Below, piece by piece: positions 29,439 to 37,858 of a stretch of DNA of 64,000 nt. Source of the stretch: Chitinophaga pinensis (GTDB lineage Bacteria > Bacteroidota > Bacteroidia > Flavobacteriales_D > Crocinitomicaceae). Location: positions 38,273 through 102,272 of the forward strand of contig CAMCYF010000003.1 of assembly GCA_945883825.1 (NCBI GenBank), given 5' to 3'. Position 1 is the first letter of the stretch. Every line of letters starts with the position of its first letter. Made by a program: the position numbers and the translations under genes. The notes under the pieces are model-generated. The model worked only from the letters and a program-made list of their open reading frames with translations. It did no database searches and had not been told where the DNA came from.

Positions 29439-31226
29439 ATGTGTGGAATTTCAGGGGTTTTTAATAAGAATAATTTGGAAATAACTAAAAATGTAATTTC
29501 CAAAGTTAATAATGTTGCTAAACATAGAGGACCAGATGCCGAAAACTATTTTTATAAGAATAACTTTGCATTTGGTCATCGCAGACTTTCTATTATAGAT
29601 TTATCTAGCGTCTCAGACCAGCCGTTTAGTATGTTTGGATTCACCATAGTATACAATGGTGAAATATTTAATTATATTGAAATAAGACAAGAGCTGCTCG
29701 AAAAGGGATATCAATTCGAGACAGAGTCAGATACCGAGGTGGTACTTGCCTCCTATAAAGAATGGGGTGTTGAATGTGTAGACAAATTTAACGGGATGTG
29801 GGCTTTTTGTATTTATGACGAAAATCAAGGAAAATTTTTTTGTAGCAGAGATAGATTTGGTATCAAGCCATTTTATTTTATTGATAATCCACAATATTTT
29901 GCATTTGGTTCAGAAGTAAAACAACTACTTATCCTTTTGCCAGAGCAGAAAGCAAATAAAAAAGTGCTGGCTGAGTTCATTGTAGGGAATGAAGATTACC
30001 ATGAAGAAACTTTTTTTGAAGAAGTATCTAAACTATTGCCAGGGTATAATCTGGAATTTAGTTTAGCAGAAAGGACAATCAAGAAATGGAAATATTACGA
30101 AGTAAAACAAATAGATGTCCCAAAAGATTTTGATGGATGTTTGAAAAAATACCGCTCTTTATTTGAGAGTTCCATAGAATTGAGACTTCGATCGGATGTT
30201 AAAGTCGGAACCTGTTTAAGCGGCGGACTTGATAGTTCAGCAATCGCCTCCTTAGCCTCTGCTCAATATTTTAAACAGACAAATAAAAATTTTTTATCGA
30301 TTCATGCAAAATCTTTCGAAATAGAAACAGATGAGAGTTATTATGCCAATCTGGTTGCAGAAAACGCACGATTAGATATGTTTACGGTCGAACCAGATAA
30401 ATCATCATTTAGTGATGTTCTGGAAAAAGTGATCCAAATCCAAGGGGAACCCTTTGGTGGTCCCTCAATAGTAATGCAGTATTTCGTTTTTGAAAAAGCT
30501 GCAAAACAAAAAATTACGGTTATGTTAGATGGCCAGGGAGGAGATGAAACTCTTATAGGCTATGATTCCTATTTCAATATGTATCTCTCAACAATACCCA
30601 TTGTGAGATCGATTTTAAAATATATTAAACCTACTCGGAAAAATCTATTTAAAGTTAACTTAAAATTTGCGTTTTTTTTTAGGAAGTTTAATGGAATAAT
30701 AAAAAGAAAACTCCACAAAAAGAGATTTTCTTTTTTAAAGGAAAGTTATTTCAATCGCATAGATCACTCTTATATTTTTGATGAAGCATTGAAGCATTGT
30801 AAAAATGATTTCTTATTTCAAAAATTTGAAATGGAGCATGGGATACAAAAATTATTGCGATATGAGGATAGAAACTCGATGTATCATGGCATTGAATCCA
30901 GATTGCCATTTCTGGATCATCGATTAGTCGAATATTCGCTTTCGTTACCTTTGGCGTTTAAATTGAAGGATAATGAAACCAAACATATTCTTAGGGAGAT
31001 GATGGTGGGCAATGTTCCCAATGAGGTGATTTATCGTAAAGATAAGAAGGGTTTTGAAGCGCCAAGCAGTTTTTGGACCCAATATATTACGGAGTCTGCA
31101 AAAAACATTCAGGAATCCAAAATAATAAAAGATATGATTGTAAGTGATGTACCTAAAGATCGCTCGTTAGAATGGAGATTAGCTAATATTGCAGCTTGGG
31201 AGAAAGCGTTTAATGTAACAATATAA
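29439..31226 (+). CDS. AsnB-type glutamine-dependent amidotransferase (copy 1)
   Basis: Two-domain enzyme: N-terminal class II glutaminase with Cys2 nucleophile (MCGISGV, RGPDAEN, GHRRLSIIDLS, YNGEIFNY) and C-terminal ATP-pyrophosphatase domain with the PP-loop SGGLDSSAIA near residue 261, plus LDGQGGDE and YRKDKKGFEAP. It resembles asparagine synthetase, but it sits in a polysaccharide locus beside a second copy. Amidation of a sugar uronic acid, as proposed for WbpS-like enzymes, is therefore more likely than general asparagine synthesis. 595 residues. Confidence 0.88.
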   Translation: MCGISGVFNKNNLEITKNVISKVNNVAKHRGPDAENYFYKNNFAFGHRRLSIIDLSSVSDQPFSMFGFTIVYNGEIFNYIEIRQELLEKGYQFETESDTEVVLASYKEWGVECVDKFNGMWAFCIYDENQGKFFCSRDRFGIKPFYFIDNPQYFAFGSEVKQLLILLPEQKANKKVLAEFIVGNEDYHEETFFEEVSKLLPGYNLEFSLAERTIKKWKYYEVKQIDVPKDFDGCLKKYRSLFESSIELRLRSDVKVGTCLSGGLDSSAIASLASAQYFKQTNKNFLSIHAKSFEIETDESYYANLVAENARLDMFTVEPDKSSFSDVLEKVIQIQGEPFGGPSIVMQYFVFEKAAKQKITVMLDGQGGDETLIGYDSYFNMYLSTIPIVRSILKYIKPTRKNLFKVNLKFAFFFRKFNGIIKRKLHKKRFSFLKESYFNRIDHSYIFDEALKHCKNDFLFQKFEMEHGIQKLLRYEDRNSMYHGIESRLPFLDHRLVEYSLSLPLAFKLKDNETKHILREMMVGNVPNEVIYRKDKKGFEAPSSFWTQYITESAKNIQESKIIKDMIVSDVPKDRSLEWRLANIAAWEKAFNVTI

Positions 31227-31233
31227 AAAAGGA

Positions 31234-32391
31234 ATGATATTCAATAAAAAAGGAGTAACTCTGGTAGCGAACGCCATTCATAACACCTCTCGTTTATTTA
31301 AGATTTCAAAATTTTTAACAGAAAAAGGAAGAATCGGGCAATTGACAGTTATTGGTTTTTGGAACGAAGGATTAGCATTAGAGGAAGACTACGCACCGAA
31401 GATCCATATAGAGCGCAGAAAATCATTAAAACAAAAACTGCCCAAAGTAAGGATAGCGCTATTGTCTAAATTTCTTACCGTGATAAGTATAATCCCTTTC
31501 TTCATAGGTATATTTTTTTCCTGTTTAAGGAAGAAACCCGAGGTTGTTTATTGTCATGATGTTTTATTGTTGCCAATAGCATTACTTGTTAAGCTTTGTA
31601 ATGGGGCTTCGATTATATACATGCCTCATGAACTGGAAACTGAAGAAACGGGCTCAGGCAAAGTAACGAACCTGTTTTTGAAAATTATTGAGAAAGTAGG
31701 GATGAAATTTGTTAAACATACTACTGTCGTTAGCCCTGGCATTCAATATTGGTATCAAAACAAATATAAAACGGATAAAGTATCCTTAATTAGAAATATA
31801 CCTGATTTTGATAATCAGAAGGATTCGATTAATAAAAAACTACGATCAACATTAGGTCTTTCTAATTCGGATATTGTTTTTATCTATCAAGGACTTATTG
31901 GAAATTCCAGAGGTGTTCTAGAAGTTGCCACCACTTTTTCTATGTTAAAAGACAGCAGGAAACACCTTGTTTTTATGGGCTATGGTCCAGCCACGAATGC
32001 TATTACTGATTTTGCGTCAAAATTTGCAAATATTCATTATATTCCTGCTGTGGAGCCAAAAGATATTTTTGATTATACAAGCGATGCAGACGTAGGGGTA
32101 TTTTTTATAGCACAAGAAATATCGATGAGTTATAAATATTCGTTGCCCAATAAATATTTTGAATATGTAAAAAGTGGTATTCCAATTTTAATTAGCCAAA
32201 ATTTACTTTCCATTGAAGTGGAAATAAATAATAACCAAACAGGATGGTGTATTAATTCTTCTGTAGAGGTTTTACATGAGTTTCTTGAAAATATTAATTC
32301 AAATGATATTTTAGAAGCCAAAAGAAAAGTTATTCTAGCCGATGAGAATTATAATTGGGAGAAAGAGGTAAAAATTCTTTCAAATTTTTAA
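31234..32391 (+). CDS. Glycosyltransferase (GT4-like, GT-B fold)
   Basis: 385-residue cytoplasmic or membrane-associated enzyme. N-terminal Rossmann half has a hydrophobic segment (about residues 72-93, LLSKFLTVISIIPFFIGIFF), then YCHDVLLLPIA and MPHELETE. The C-terminal half has FIYQGLIGNSRGVLEV, FMGYGP and PNKYFEYVKSGIPILISQ, the nucleotide-sugar binding pattern of GT4-type enzymes. Donor and acceptor are not predictable. It is the only intact glycosyltransferase in the locus. Lies 7 bp after the first asnB copy. Confidence 0.8.
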   Translation: MIFNKKGVTLVANAIHNTSRLFKISKFLTEKGRIGQLTVIGFWNEGLALEEDYAPKIHIERRKSLKQKLPKVRIALLSKFLTVISIIPFFIGIFFSCLRKKPEVVYCHDVLLLPIALLVKLCNGASIIYMPHELETEETGSGKVTNLFLKIIEKVGMKFVKHTTVVSPGIQYWYQNKYKTDKVSLIRNIPDFDNQKDSINKKLRSTLGLSNSDIVFIYQGLIGNSRGVLEVATTFSMLKDSRKHLVFMGYGPATNAITDFASKFANIHYIPAVEPKDIFDYTSDADVGVFFIAQEISMSYKYSLPNKYFEYVKSGIPILISQNLLSIEVEINNNQTGWCINSSVEVLHEFLENINSNDILEAKRKVILADENYNWEKEVKILSNF

Positions 32392-32419
32392 ATAATAATA
32401 AAAAAACAATGATAAAAAT

Positions 32420-34213
32420 ATGTGTGGTATTTCTGGAATAATAAATAAAAATAATCAGGCTGTAGATTTACGGGAAATAAAAAAAATCACTGATATTGTT
32501 TCTCACCGCGGACCTGATGGAGAGGGCTTTTTATTAGAAAATAATTTCGCGCTGGGACATCGCAGATTAGCGATTATTGATATAAGTAACGTTAGTGATC
32601 AACCAATGTGGTATGAAGATAAATATGCAATTGTTTTTAATGGTGAAATATATAATTATTTAGAAATTAAAAGTGATCTGGAAAAATTGGGGTATGCTTT
32701 TAAAACAAAGTCTGACACGGAGGTTATTTTAATAGCATATGAATGCTGGGGAAATGATTGTATAAAGAGGTTTAATGGCATGTGGTCTTTTTGTATTTAT
32801 GATAAAAAGAAAAACATCCTTTTTTGTAGTCGCGATCGTTTTGGGATTAAACCCTTTTATTATATTGACGGAGTTAATAGTTTTGTATTTGGTTCAGAGA
32901 TAAAGCAATTATTGCCCTATGCGAAAATGACAGTTAATAAAAAGGTGTTGTTAGATTACCTTGTACTTAATTTGGAAGAACAATCTGACGAAACTTTTTT
33001 TGAGGGAATACAAAGACTTCAGCCTTCTCACAATTTAGTATACGATTTACAAACACATAAAAAACATTTTGAGCGGTATTATTCATTGGAATATAAACCT
33101 GAAATTGGTAAATTAAGTATTACCGATGCTGTTTTCCAATGTAAAACGGATTTGATTGATTCTATAAAGTTGCGATTAAGATCAGATGTTGAAGTAGGTA
33201 CTTGTTTAAGTGGGGGTCTAGATAGTTCTTCTATTGCCGCTATAGCTGCTAAAGAATTTAAATTAGATGCCAATTTTAAGGGAATCCACGCTAAATCTTC
33301 TGAAAAATACACAGATGAAAGCCATTTTGCACAAATAGTGGCTGATGCCGGAAATATTAATATTGTTTATACTGAACCCAGCGAAGATTATTTTAAAACC
33401 CATATTGAAGCTGTAACTATGATTCAAGAAGAACCTATCGGAGGGCCTTCAGTTTTTATGCAATATGCCGTGTTTGAAAAAGCAAAACAAGAAGGGTGTA
33501 TTGTCATGTTAGATGGGCAGGGAGGGGATGAAACTCTATTAGGATATGAAAGGTATTTTCCTTCTCTGTTGAATGATGCTTCTTTTTTTAGGAAAATAGT
33601 TGAGATGTTCAAATATTCGAGAAAGTCAAGATTGTCATTCCTCACTGTGTTGATGTATTATTTTTATTTTAAATACCCGGGCTTAAGAAGAAAACGTTTA
33701 CTAATGAAGTGTTCTTTTATTAAAAAAGAGTATTTAGACTCTATTGATACATCAATATTATTTGAACTTTCAAATGCCTATAAATCGCCATTTGAATTAC
33801 AAAAAATAGAAATAACCCGTACTCAACTTCCTCATTTATTAAAATATGAGGATAAAAACTCTATGGCACATTCTATAGAAGCGAGACTGCCATTTTTAGA
33901 TTACAGGGCTGTAGAGAATGCGGTTTCCTTTAATCCAAAATTTAAAATTAATGATGGTTGGTCAAAATTTATATTAAGGAAAGCAACAAATGAATATTTA
34001 CCTGAGGAAATCGGGTGGAGACGCAATAAAAGAAGTTTCGAGAGTCCTAGAACCTGGCTAAATGATAAAAATTATTTTATGTCGGTAATAAAAGAATCGA
34101 TAATTTTAGCAAAAATAGGAACTGATATTAATAGTAAGTTGAGTGAGGATATCATATGGAAATTATTTAGCATCGCACTTTGGGAGAAAAAATTTGGAGT
34201 AAAAATAGATTAA
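32420..34213 (+). CDS. AsnB-type glutamine-dependent amidotransferase (copy 2)
   Basis: Paralog of the 29439-31226 gene with the same architecture: Cys2 glutaminase (MCGISGI, RGPDGEGF, FNGEIYNY) and PP-loop SGGLDSSSIA, LDGQGGDE. Both catalytic centres are intact, so it is not a decaying duplicate. The two copies share many identical blocks, but their termini and linkers differ clearly, which suggests separate acceptors. 597 residues. Last intact gene of the + strand polysaccharide operon. Confidence 0.88.
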   Translation: MCGISGIINKNNQAVDLREIKKITDIVSHRGPDGEGFLLENNFALGHRRLAIIDISNVSDQPMWYEDKYAIVFNGEIYNYLEIKSDLEKLGYAFKTKSDTEVILIAYECWGNDCIKRFNGMWSFCIYDKKKNILFCSRDRFGIKPFYYIDGVNSFVFGSEIKQLLPYAKMTVNKKVLLDYLVLNLEEQSDETFFEGIQRLQPSHNLVYDLQTHKKHFERYYSLEYKPEIGKLSITDAVFQCKTDLIDSIKLRLRSDVEVGTCLSGGLDSSSIAAIAAKEFKLDANFKGIHAKSSEKYTDESHFAQIVADAGNINIVYTEPSEDYFKTHIEAVTMIQEEPIGGPSVFMQYAVFEKAKQEGCIVMLDGQGGDETLLGYERYFPSLLNDASFFRKIVEMFKYSRKSRLSFLTVLMYYFYFKYPGLRRKRLLMKCSFIKKEYLDSIDTSILFELSNAYKSPFELQKIEITRTQLPHLLKYEDKNSMAHSIEARLPFLDYRAVENAVSFNPKFKINDGWSKFILRKATNEYLPEEIGWRRNKRSFESPRTWLNDKNYFMSVIKESIILAKIGTDINSKLSEDIIWKLFSIALWEKKFGVKID

Positions 34214-34451
34214 TTTAAATAGGATTCTATTCTTTAAAGCTATGAATTATAATTAGTTGCTTAAATGTCGTTTTACACCACTTTGAGAAGCAGAACTGTT
34301 ATGTAATCAGTGAAATTGTCGCTTCACAAATGGTACTTATGTATGTTGTATATTAGTTGCACAAAAAAAAGATTTCAGCCTTATAAATGCAGCTTCAGCT
34401 TGGGTATAAGTATTAAACATACCATTTGATCAAAGATACACAAGTTCCGAA
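34214..34451. other. Gap after the polysaccharide operon without a supported gene
   Basis: No open frame, RNA gene or terminator I can support. It leads directly into the aminotransferase relic and may hold unreadable remains of the same gene. Confidence 0.5.
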
Positions 34452-34661
34452 ATGGAATGTGGAAACGAGTTGAAAAATATGCGCTCGAGGGCTTTGTTGA
34501 AACCAATACAATTGCAACCAGTATTCTCCAACTTTCCTTATTACGGAACTAAAATCGCTGAAACATTATTCGATATCGGACTATGTTTGCCTTCGGGGAC
34601 TAATTTACCAGTTAAACATCGCGAGAGAATTGCCAATGTTGTAAAATCAATTTTCAAATAG
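34452..34661 (+). pseudogene. Relic: C-terminus of a DegT/DnrJ/EryC1-type sugar aminotransferase
   Basis: A 69-codon frame that from about residue 6 matches the C-terminal signature of PLP-dependent nucleotide-sugar aminotransferases: SRALLKPIQLQPVFSNFPYY, then AETLFDIGLCLPSGTNL and a final helix ERIANVVKSIF. In intact relatives this reads like SRPLWKPMHLQPVF...LF..GLCLPSGSNL. Catalytic core, PLP lysine and N-terminus are absent, so this is a 3' remnant. It implies the locus once made an amino-sugar it may no longer make. Confidence 0.75.
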
Positions 34662-34781
34662 ATCATAAAAATTTAAAAAAGCCTTTTTAATTTCTCCCTA
34701 TATTTTTTTGACTAATAAAACACAAATTACATTTTTTTTAAAGCTTTCTAAATCAATTCTATAAATAGTGCAAACATGAGT

Positions 34782-35243
34782 TTAGGATCTTTGAAAGGTA
34801 ATTTTTATCCCAACATTTTCTAATATCACATGAAGTTTATTCTTTGATTGTTTTTCTATTACACCATCTAAACCTTTAAAATCACCCTCAGAAATTTTTA
34901 TAGTTTCTCCAATTTGGTAGTTTTCTATTGTAAATGAGTCCATCGTTTCATGGAGTACGCTTTTTAGCTTCTCAATTTCACTATCCCTTGCTAATGCTGG
35001 CTTCTTTAACCAAAATACATAGCGGATTACGCCAGGAACGTTAAAAACTACATTTCGATCTTTTTCAGAAAGTTTAACAAACACGTAGGAATTAAAAAGT
35101 GGAGTTTCAACTATTTTAGACCTGTCTGACCAATTCTTCTTTAATTTAACAAGCGGGCAAAAAACTTCCACTCCATTTTTTTGAAGTAACTCCGCTACTT
35201 TTTTTTCGTTGCGTGATTTTGTATAAATAACAAACCAAGGCAT
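34782..35243 (-). CDS. NusG-like transcription antiterminator (UpxY/RfaH type)
   Basis: 153 residues with an N-terminal NGN domain (PWFVIYTKSRNEKKVAELLQ, PLFNSYVFVKLSEKD, VPGVIRYVFWLKKPA) and a C-terminal KOW-like segment (IGETIKISEGDFKGLDGVIE). Specialised NusG paralogs of this size promote elongation through polysaccharide operons in Bacteroides and Flavobacteria. It lies 57 bp after the SLBB exporter on the same strand and ends facing the + strand operon, unlike Bacteroides upxY, which is first in its own operon. A trans role on the 24002-34213 operon is inferred. Confidence 0.85.
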   Translation of the reverse strand: MPWFVIYTKSRNEKKVAELLQKNGVEVFCPLVKLKKNWSDRSKIVETPLFNSYVFVKLSEKDRNVVFNVPGVIRYVFWLKKPALARDSEIEKLKSVLHETMDSFTIENYQIGETIKISEGDFKGLDGVIEKQSKNKLHVILENVGIKITFQRS

Positions 35244-35300
35244 AGATTTGTATATTATGATTCAGTTAGTTTGCAAAAAAACATTTTAAAACTGAATTAT

Positions 35301-37646
35301 TTAGGGTGTTATTTGATTTATTATCGCAACTGTCATTGCTGTAATAGTTGATAGAATACTCGATAATCCAATGATTTCAGAAGTACCTAACTTCTTTTCT
35401 TTATCTGATTTTTTAGTAACAACAATATTTGAACCTGCAGTAGGTTTGGGATAAAATCTTATACCTAAAAATCTTTTTGTTTGTTTTGCAGCTCCATTTG
35501 CATAGATTACATATACACTTTTCTTTAAAGCTGTTTCTTTGAATCCTCCTACAGCGTTGATATAGTATTTTGCATTTTTAGCTTTCCTTAATGGAATTTC
35601 TGATGTCAATTCTACTTCACCCGATACTTTAACTACTTCGCTTAGTTGGTCAACTATGATTACATCTCCATCACGAATAATCGGATTTGATTTACCAGCA
35701 TTCTTCCTAATCATTTTGGTATAATTAATCGGAACAATGATTAATTCTTCTTTTTCAGTTCTATCCAAAGAATCTTCTTTTTCAATAATTTTGATTCTTC
35801 TTTCAATTCTGATACTAAATTTATTTGCTCTTTTTGTCAGGCCTTCACATCTTTTTAGAACATCTGAAACCCTTTCATTTTCTTTTGCAATACTGTAGTC
35901 CCCAGGATAACTAAACTCACCTTTTAAAGTAACTACTTTCATTAGGTTAAAATTTATATTTTTCCTTACTGAAATCATATCAAATGGTTTTAATTCCAGG
36001 TTGATTGAATCAACGTTACTTTTAGAATAGTTAAATCTGAAGATCTCTACTTCTTGATTTTTCAAGCGAGAAACTTCAATAATATTTGATGCTGATTCTT
36101 TAAAGCCTTTTGCTAGTTGAAGGGCATCTAAAAGTTTCATTTTTTTAGAATATGGATAAGTCCCAGGGTTTAATACTTCGCCATTTATATCAATTGTTTG
36201 ATTTTCTTGCATTTCAAAGACGGAAGAAATAATTAATTCATCTCCTTTCCTTAAAGAAATATTGTGAGTTGAATTTGGGTTTTCAAGTGCCAATTTTAAA
36301 TTAACACCCACAATTTCTTTTATTAAATTATCGGATTCTCTTGACAAAACAATCCAATTTAAAAAAGCATCTTCTTTTACTCCTTCAGCCATTAAAATTA
36401 GATCAAGTAATTTCATGCCTGCAGTAAATTCATAATTTCCTGGACGATAAACTGCACCTTTTACACTAATTTTATTTTGATAAAGTGATAGTACACGGTC
36501 TATATTAACCAAATCTCCGGTTTTCATTTCAAATGAGCTGAAGTCATTTTCTAATAGTGTAATTAACTTTTTTTGTCCGTTTATGTTTCGTGTAATAAGT
36601 ACTTTAGTTGAAAATGCATTTTCTGAAAAACCGGAACAATATTTTAATAGGTCACCAAAGGTTTCATAACTTAGTAATTCAAAAACTCCCGTCTTTTTTG
36701 CTTCACCTTCAATTTTTACTCTGTTCACATAACCAGGAATACGAATAATATCTCCGTTTTTTAAATTTATATTTTTTGTATTATCACCTGAACACAAAAA
36801 AGAATACAAGTCAATTGACATAAAAACACTACCTCCACGAATCAACTCAATATTTCTGTAAGAAGCATTTTCACCAGGGCCTCCAGCTGCATGTAAAGCA
36901 TTAAATACGGTTGACATGGATGAAACCAAATAGTTACCTGGGTTTACCGCACCAATAATTGTAACTTGAATGGACTTATAATTAATTATTGAAACAGATA
37001 ATTCAGAACTTCCATTTTTAAGTGTGTTATAGATTGAACTTGATTTTTTCTTTAATATCTCTCTTAATGATCCAAATTGCAAGCCACCAATTTTGATATT
37101 CCCAATGTTTGTAAGGTTAATAATCCCTTCTTTATTTACGACTACTTTTTGAGAAAATTGTTGTGTGCCATAGATATTAACTTGTAATTCATCTCCTATG
37201 TCTACAATATACTCCTGAGGAGTAGAAACTGACTGATTTGGTTCAAAATTAAATTCAGAATTGTTAAAAATTTCATGACCAAAAACCAATGAATCTCTAA
37301 AAACACGTTCTTTCTTTGTTGTTTTTTGTTTATTTTGTTCAGACTTTTTTTTAGTGGTTTCGTCTAAAAATTCATTAAAGTCATCTTTATTTTCAGTGGG
37401 TTGAATTCGCAATGAAAGTTCTTTAAATTGTTTTTCAGTCATTCCCTTAGAAGATAAATAGGGCAGAAGTTCCTCAAATTTTACATTTCTATTAAGTAAC
37501 TCTATTTTTATTTTTTCAATCTGCTCATCGGAAAGTTCTGCCACATTTATTGTAGAAAAGTCTTGCGTAGCACTTATAAATTCTTGAGCATGTAATGAAT
37601 AACATGATAGTGCTAATAGAACGAAAAATATTAAAATAATTTTCAT
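35301..37646 (-). CDS. Polysaccharide export outer-membrane protein with multiple SLBB domains
   Basis: Wza-like exporter: signal peptide (about residues 1-20 from the chosen start), a Poly_export domain (VDIGDELQVNIYGTQQFSQK, VVNKEGIINLTNIGNIKIGG), then at least five SLBB-type repeats marked by recurring GEV.NPG/GAV.PGNY segments (IIGAVNPGNYLVSS, VKGAVYRPGNYEFT, INGEVLNPGTYPYS, LKGEFSYPGDYSI, VSGEVELTSEIPL), and a C-terminal hydrophobic helix. An upstream ATG (37688) adds 14 non-signal residues; 37646 puts the signal peptide at the terminus. 781 residues, the long Bacteroidota form. Confidence 0.88.
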   Translation of the reverse strand: MKIILIFFVLLALSCYSLHAQEFISATQDFSTINVAELSDEQIEKIKIELLNRNVKFEELLPYLSSKGMTEKQFKELSLRIQPTENKDDFNEFLDETTKKKSEQNKQKTTKKERVFRDSLVFGHEIFNNSEFNFEPNQSVSTPQEYIVDIGDELQVNIYGTQQFSQKVVVNKEGIINLTNIGNIKIGGLQFGSLREILKKKSSSIYNTLKNGSSELSVSIINYKSIQVTIIGAVNPGNYLVSSMSTVFNALHAAGGPGENASYRNIELIRGGSVFMSIDLYSFLCSGDNTKNINLKNGDIIRIPGYVNRVKIEGEAKKTGVFELLSYETFGDLLKYCSGFSENAFSTKVLITRNINGQKKLITLLENDFSSFEMKTGDLVNIDRVLSLYQNKISVKGAVYRPGNYEFTAGMKLLDLILMAEGVKEDAFLNWIVLSRESDNLIKEIVGVNLKLALENPNSTHNISLRKGDELIISSVFEMQENQTIDINGEVLNPGTYPYSKKMKLLDALQLAKGFKESASNIIEVSRLKNQEVEIFRFNYSKSNVDSINLELKPFDMISVRKNINFNLMKVVTLKGEFSYPGDYSIAKENERVSDVLKRCEGLTKRANKFSIRIERRIKIIEKEDSLDRTEKEELIIVPINYTKMIRKNAGKSNPIIRDGDVIIVDQLSEVVKVSGEVELTSEIPLRKAKNAKYYINAVGGFKETALKKSVYVIYANGAAKQTKRFLGIRFYPKPTAGSNIVVTKKSDKEKKLGTSEIIGLSSILSTITAMTVAIINQITP

Positions 37647-37685
37647 ATAATTAATTTCAATAAAATATAAATTGTGATTCAGATG

Positions 37686-37716
37686 CAAATCTAGACTTAT
37701 TTTTCTACTCTCGCAA
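37686..37716 (-). promoter_or_regulatory. Promoter for the SLBB exporter / NusG-like operon
   Basis: On the minus strand TTG, a 20-bp spacer, then TAGATTTG, matching the Bacteroidota TTG/TAnnTTTG consensus, about 40 bp before the chosen start at 37646. This also supports that start, since an ATG at 37688 would overlap the promoter. Confidence 0.65.
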
Positions 37717-37794
37717 TTTGTATATTTCTATCTCCACATGTTTTAGCACAATAAAAGGATGAATAAGATACTTTAATAAATTAAATATTTTTGG

Positions 37795-37802
37795 TAAATT
37801 TG
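37795..37802 (+). promoter_or_regulatory. -7 element of the T9SS repeat-protein gene
   Basis: TAAATTTG, 56 bp before the ATG at 37859. A -33 TTG is not clear. Confidence 0.45.
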
Positions 37803-37858
37803 CTTAAACTAGAAGCAACTAATTATTTTTATATTCGTTTTAAAAAAAACAAATTATA

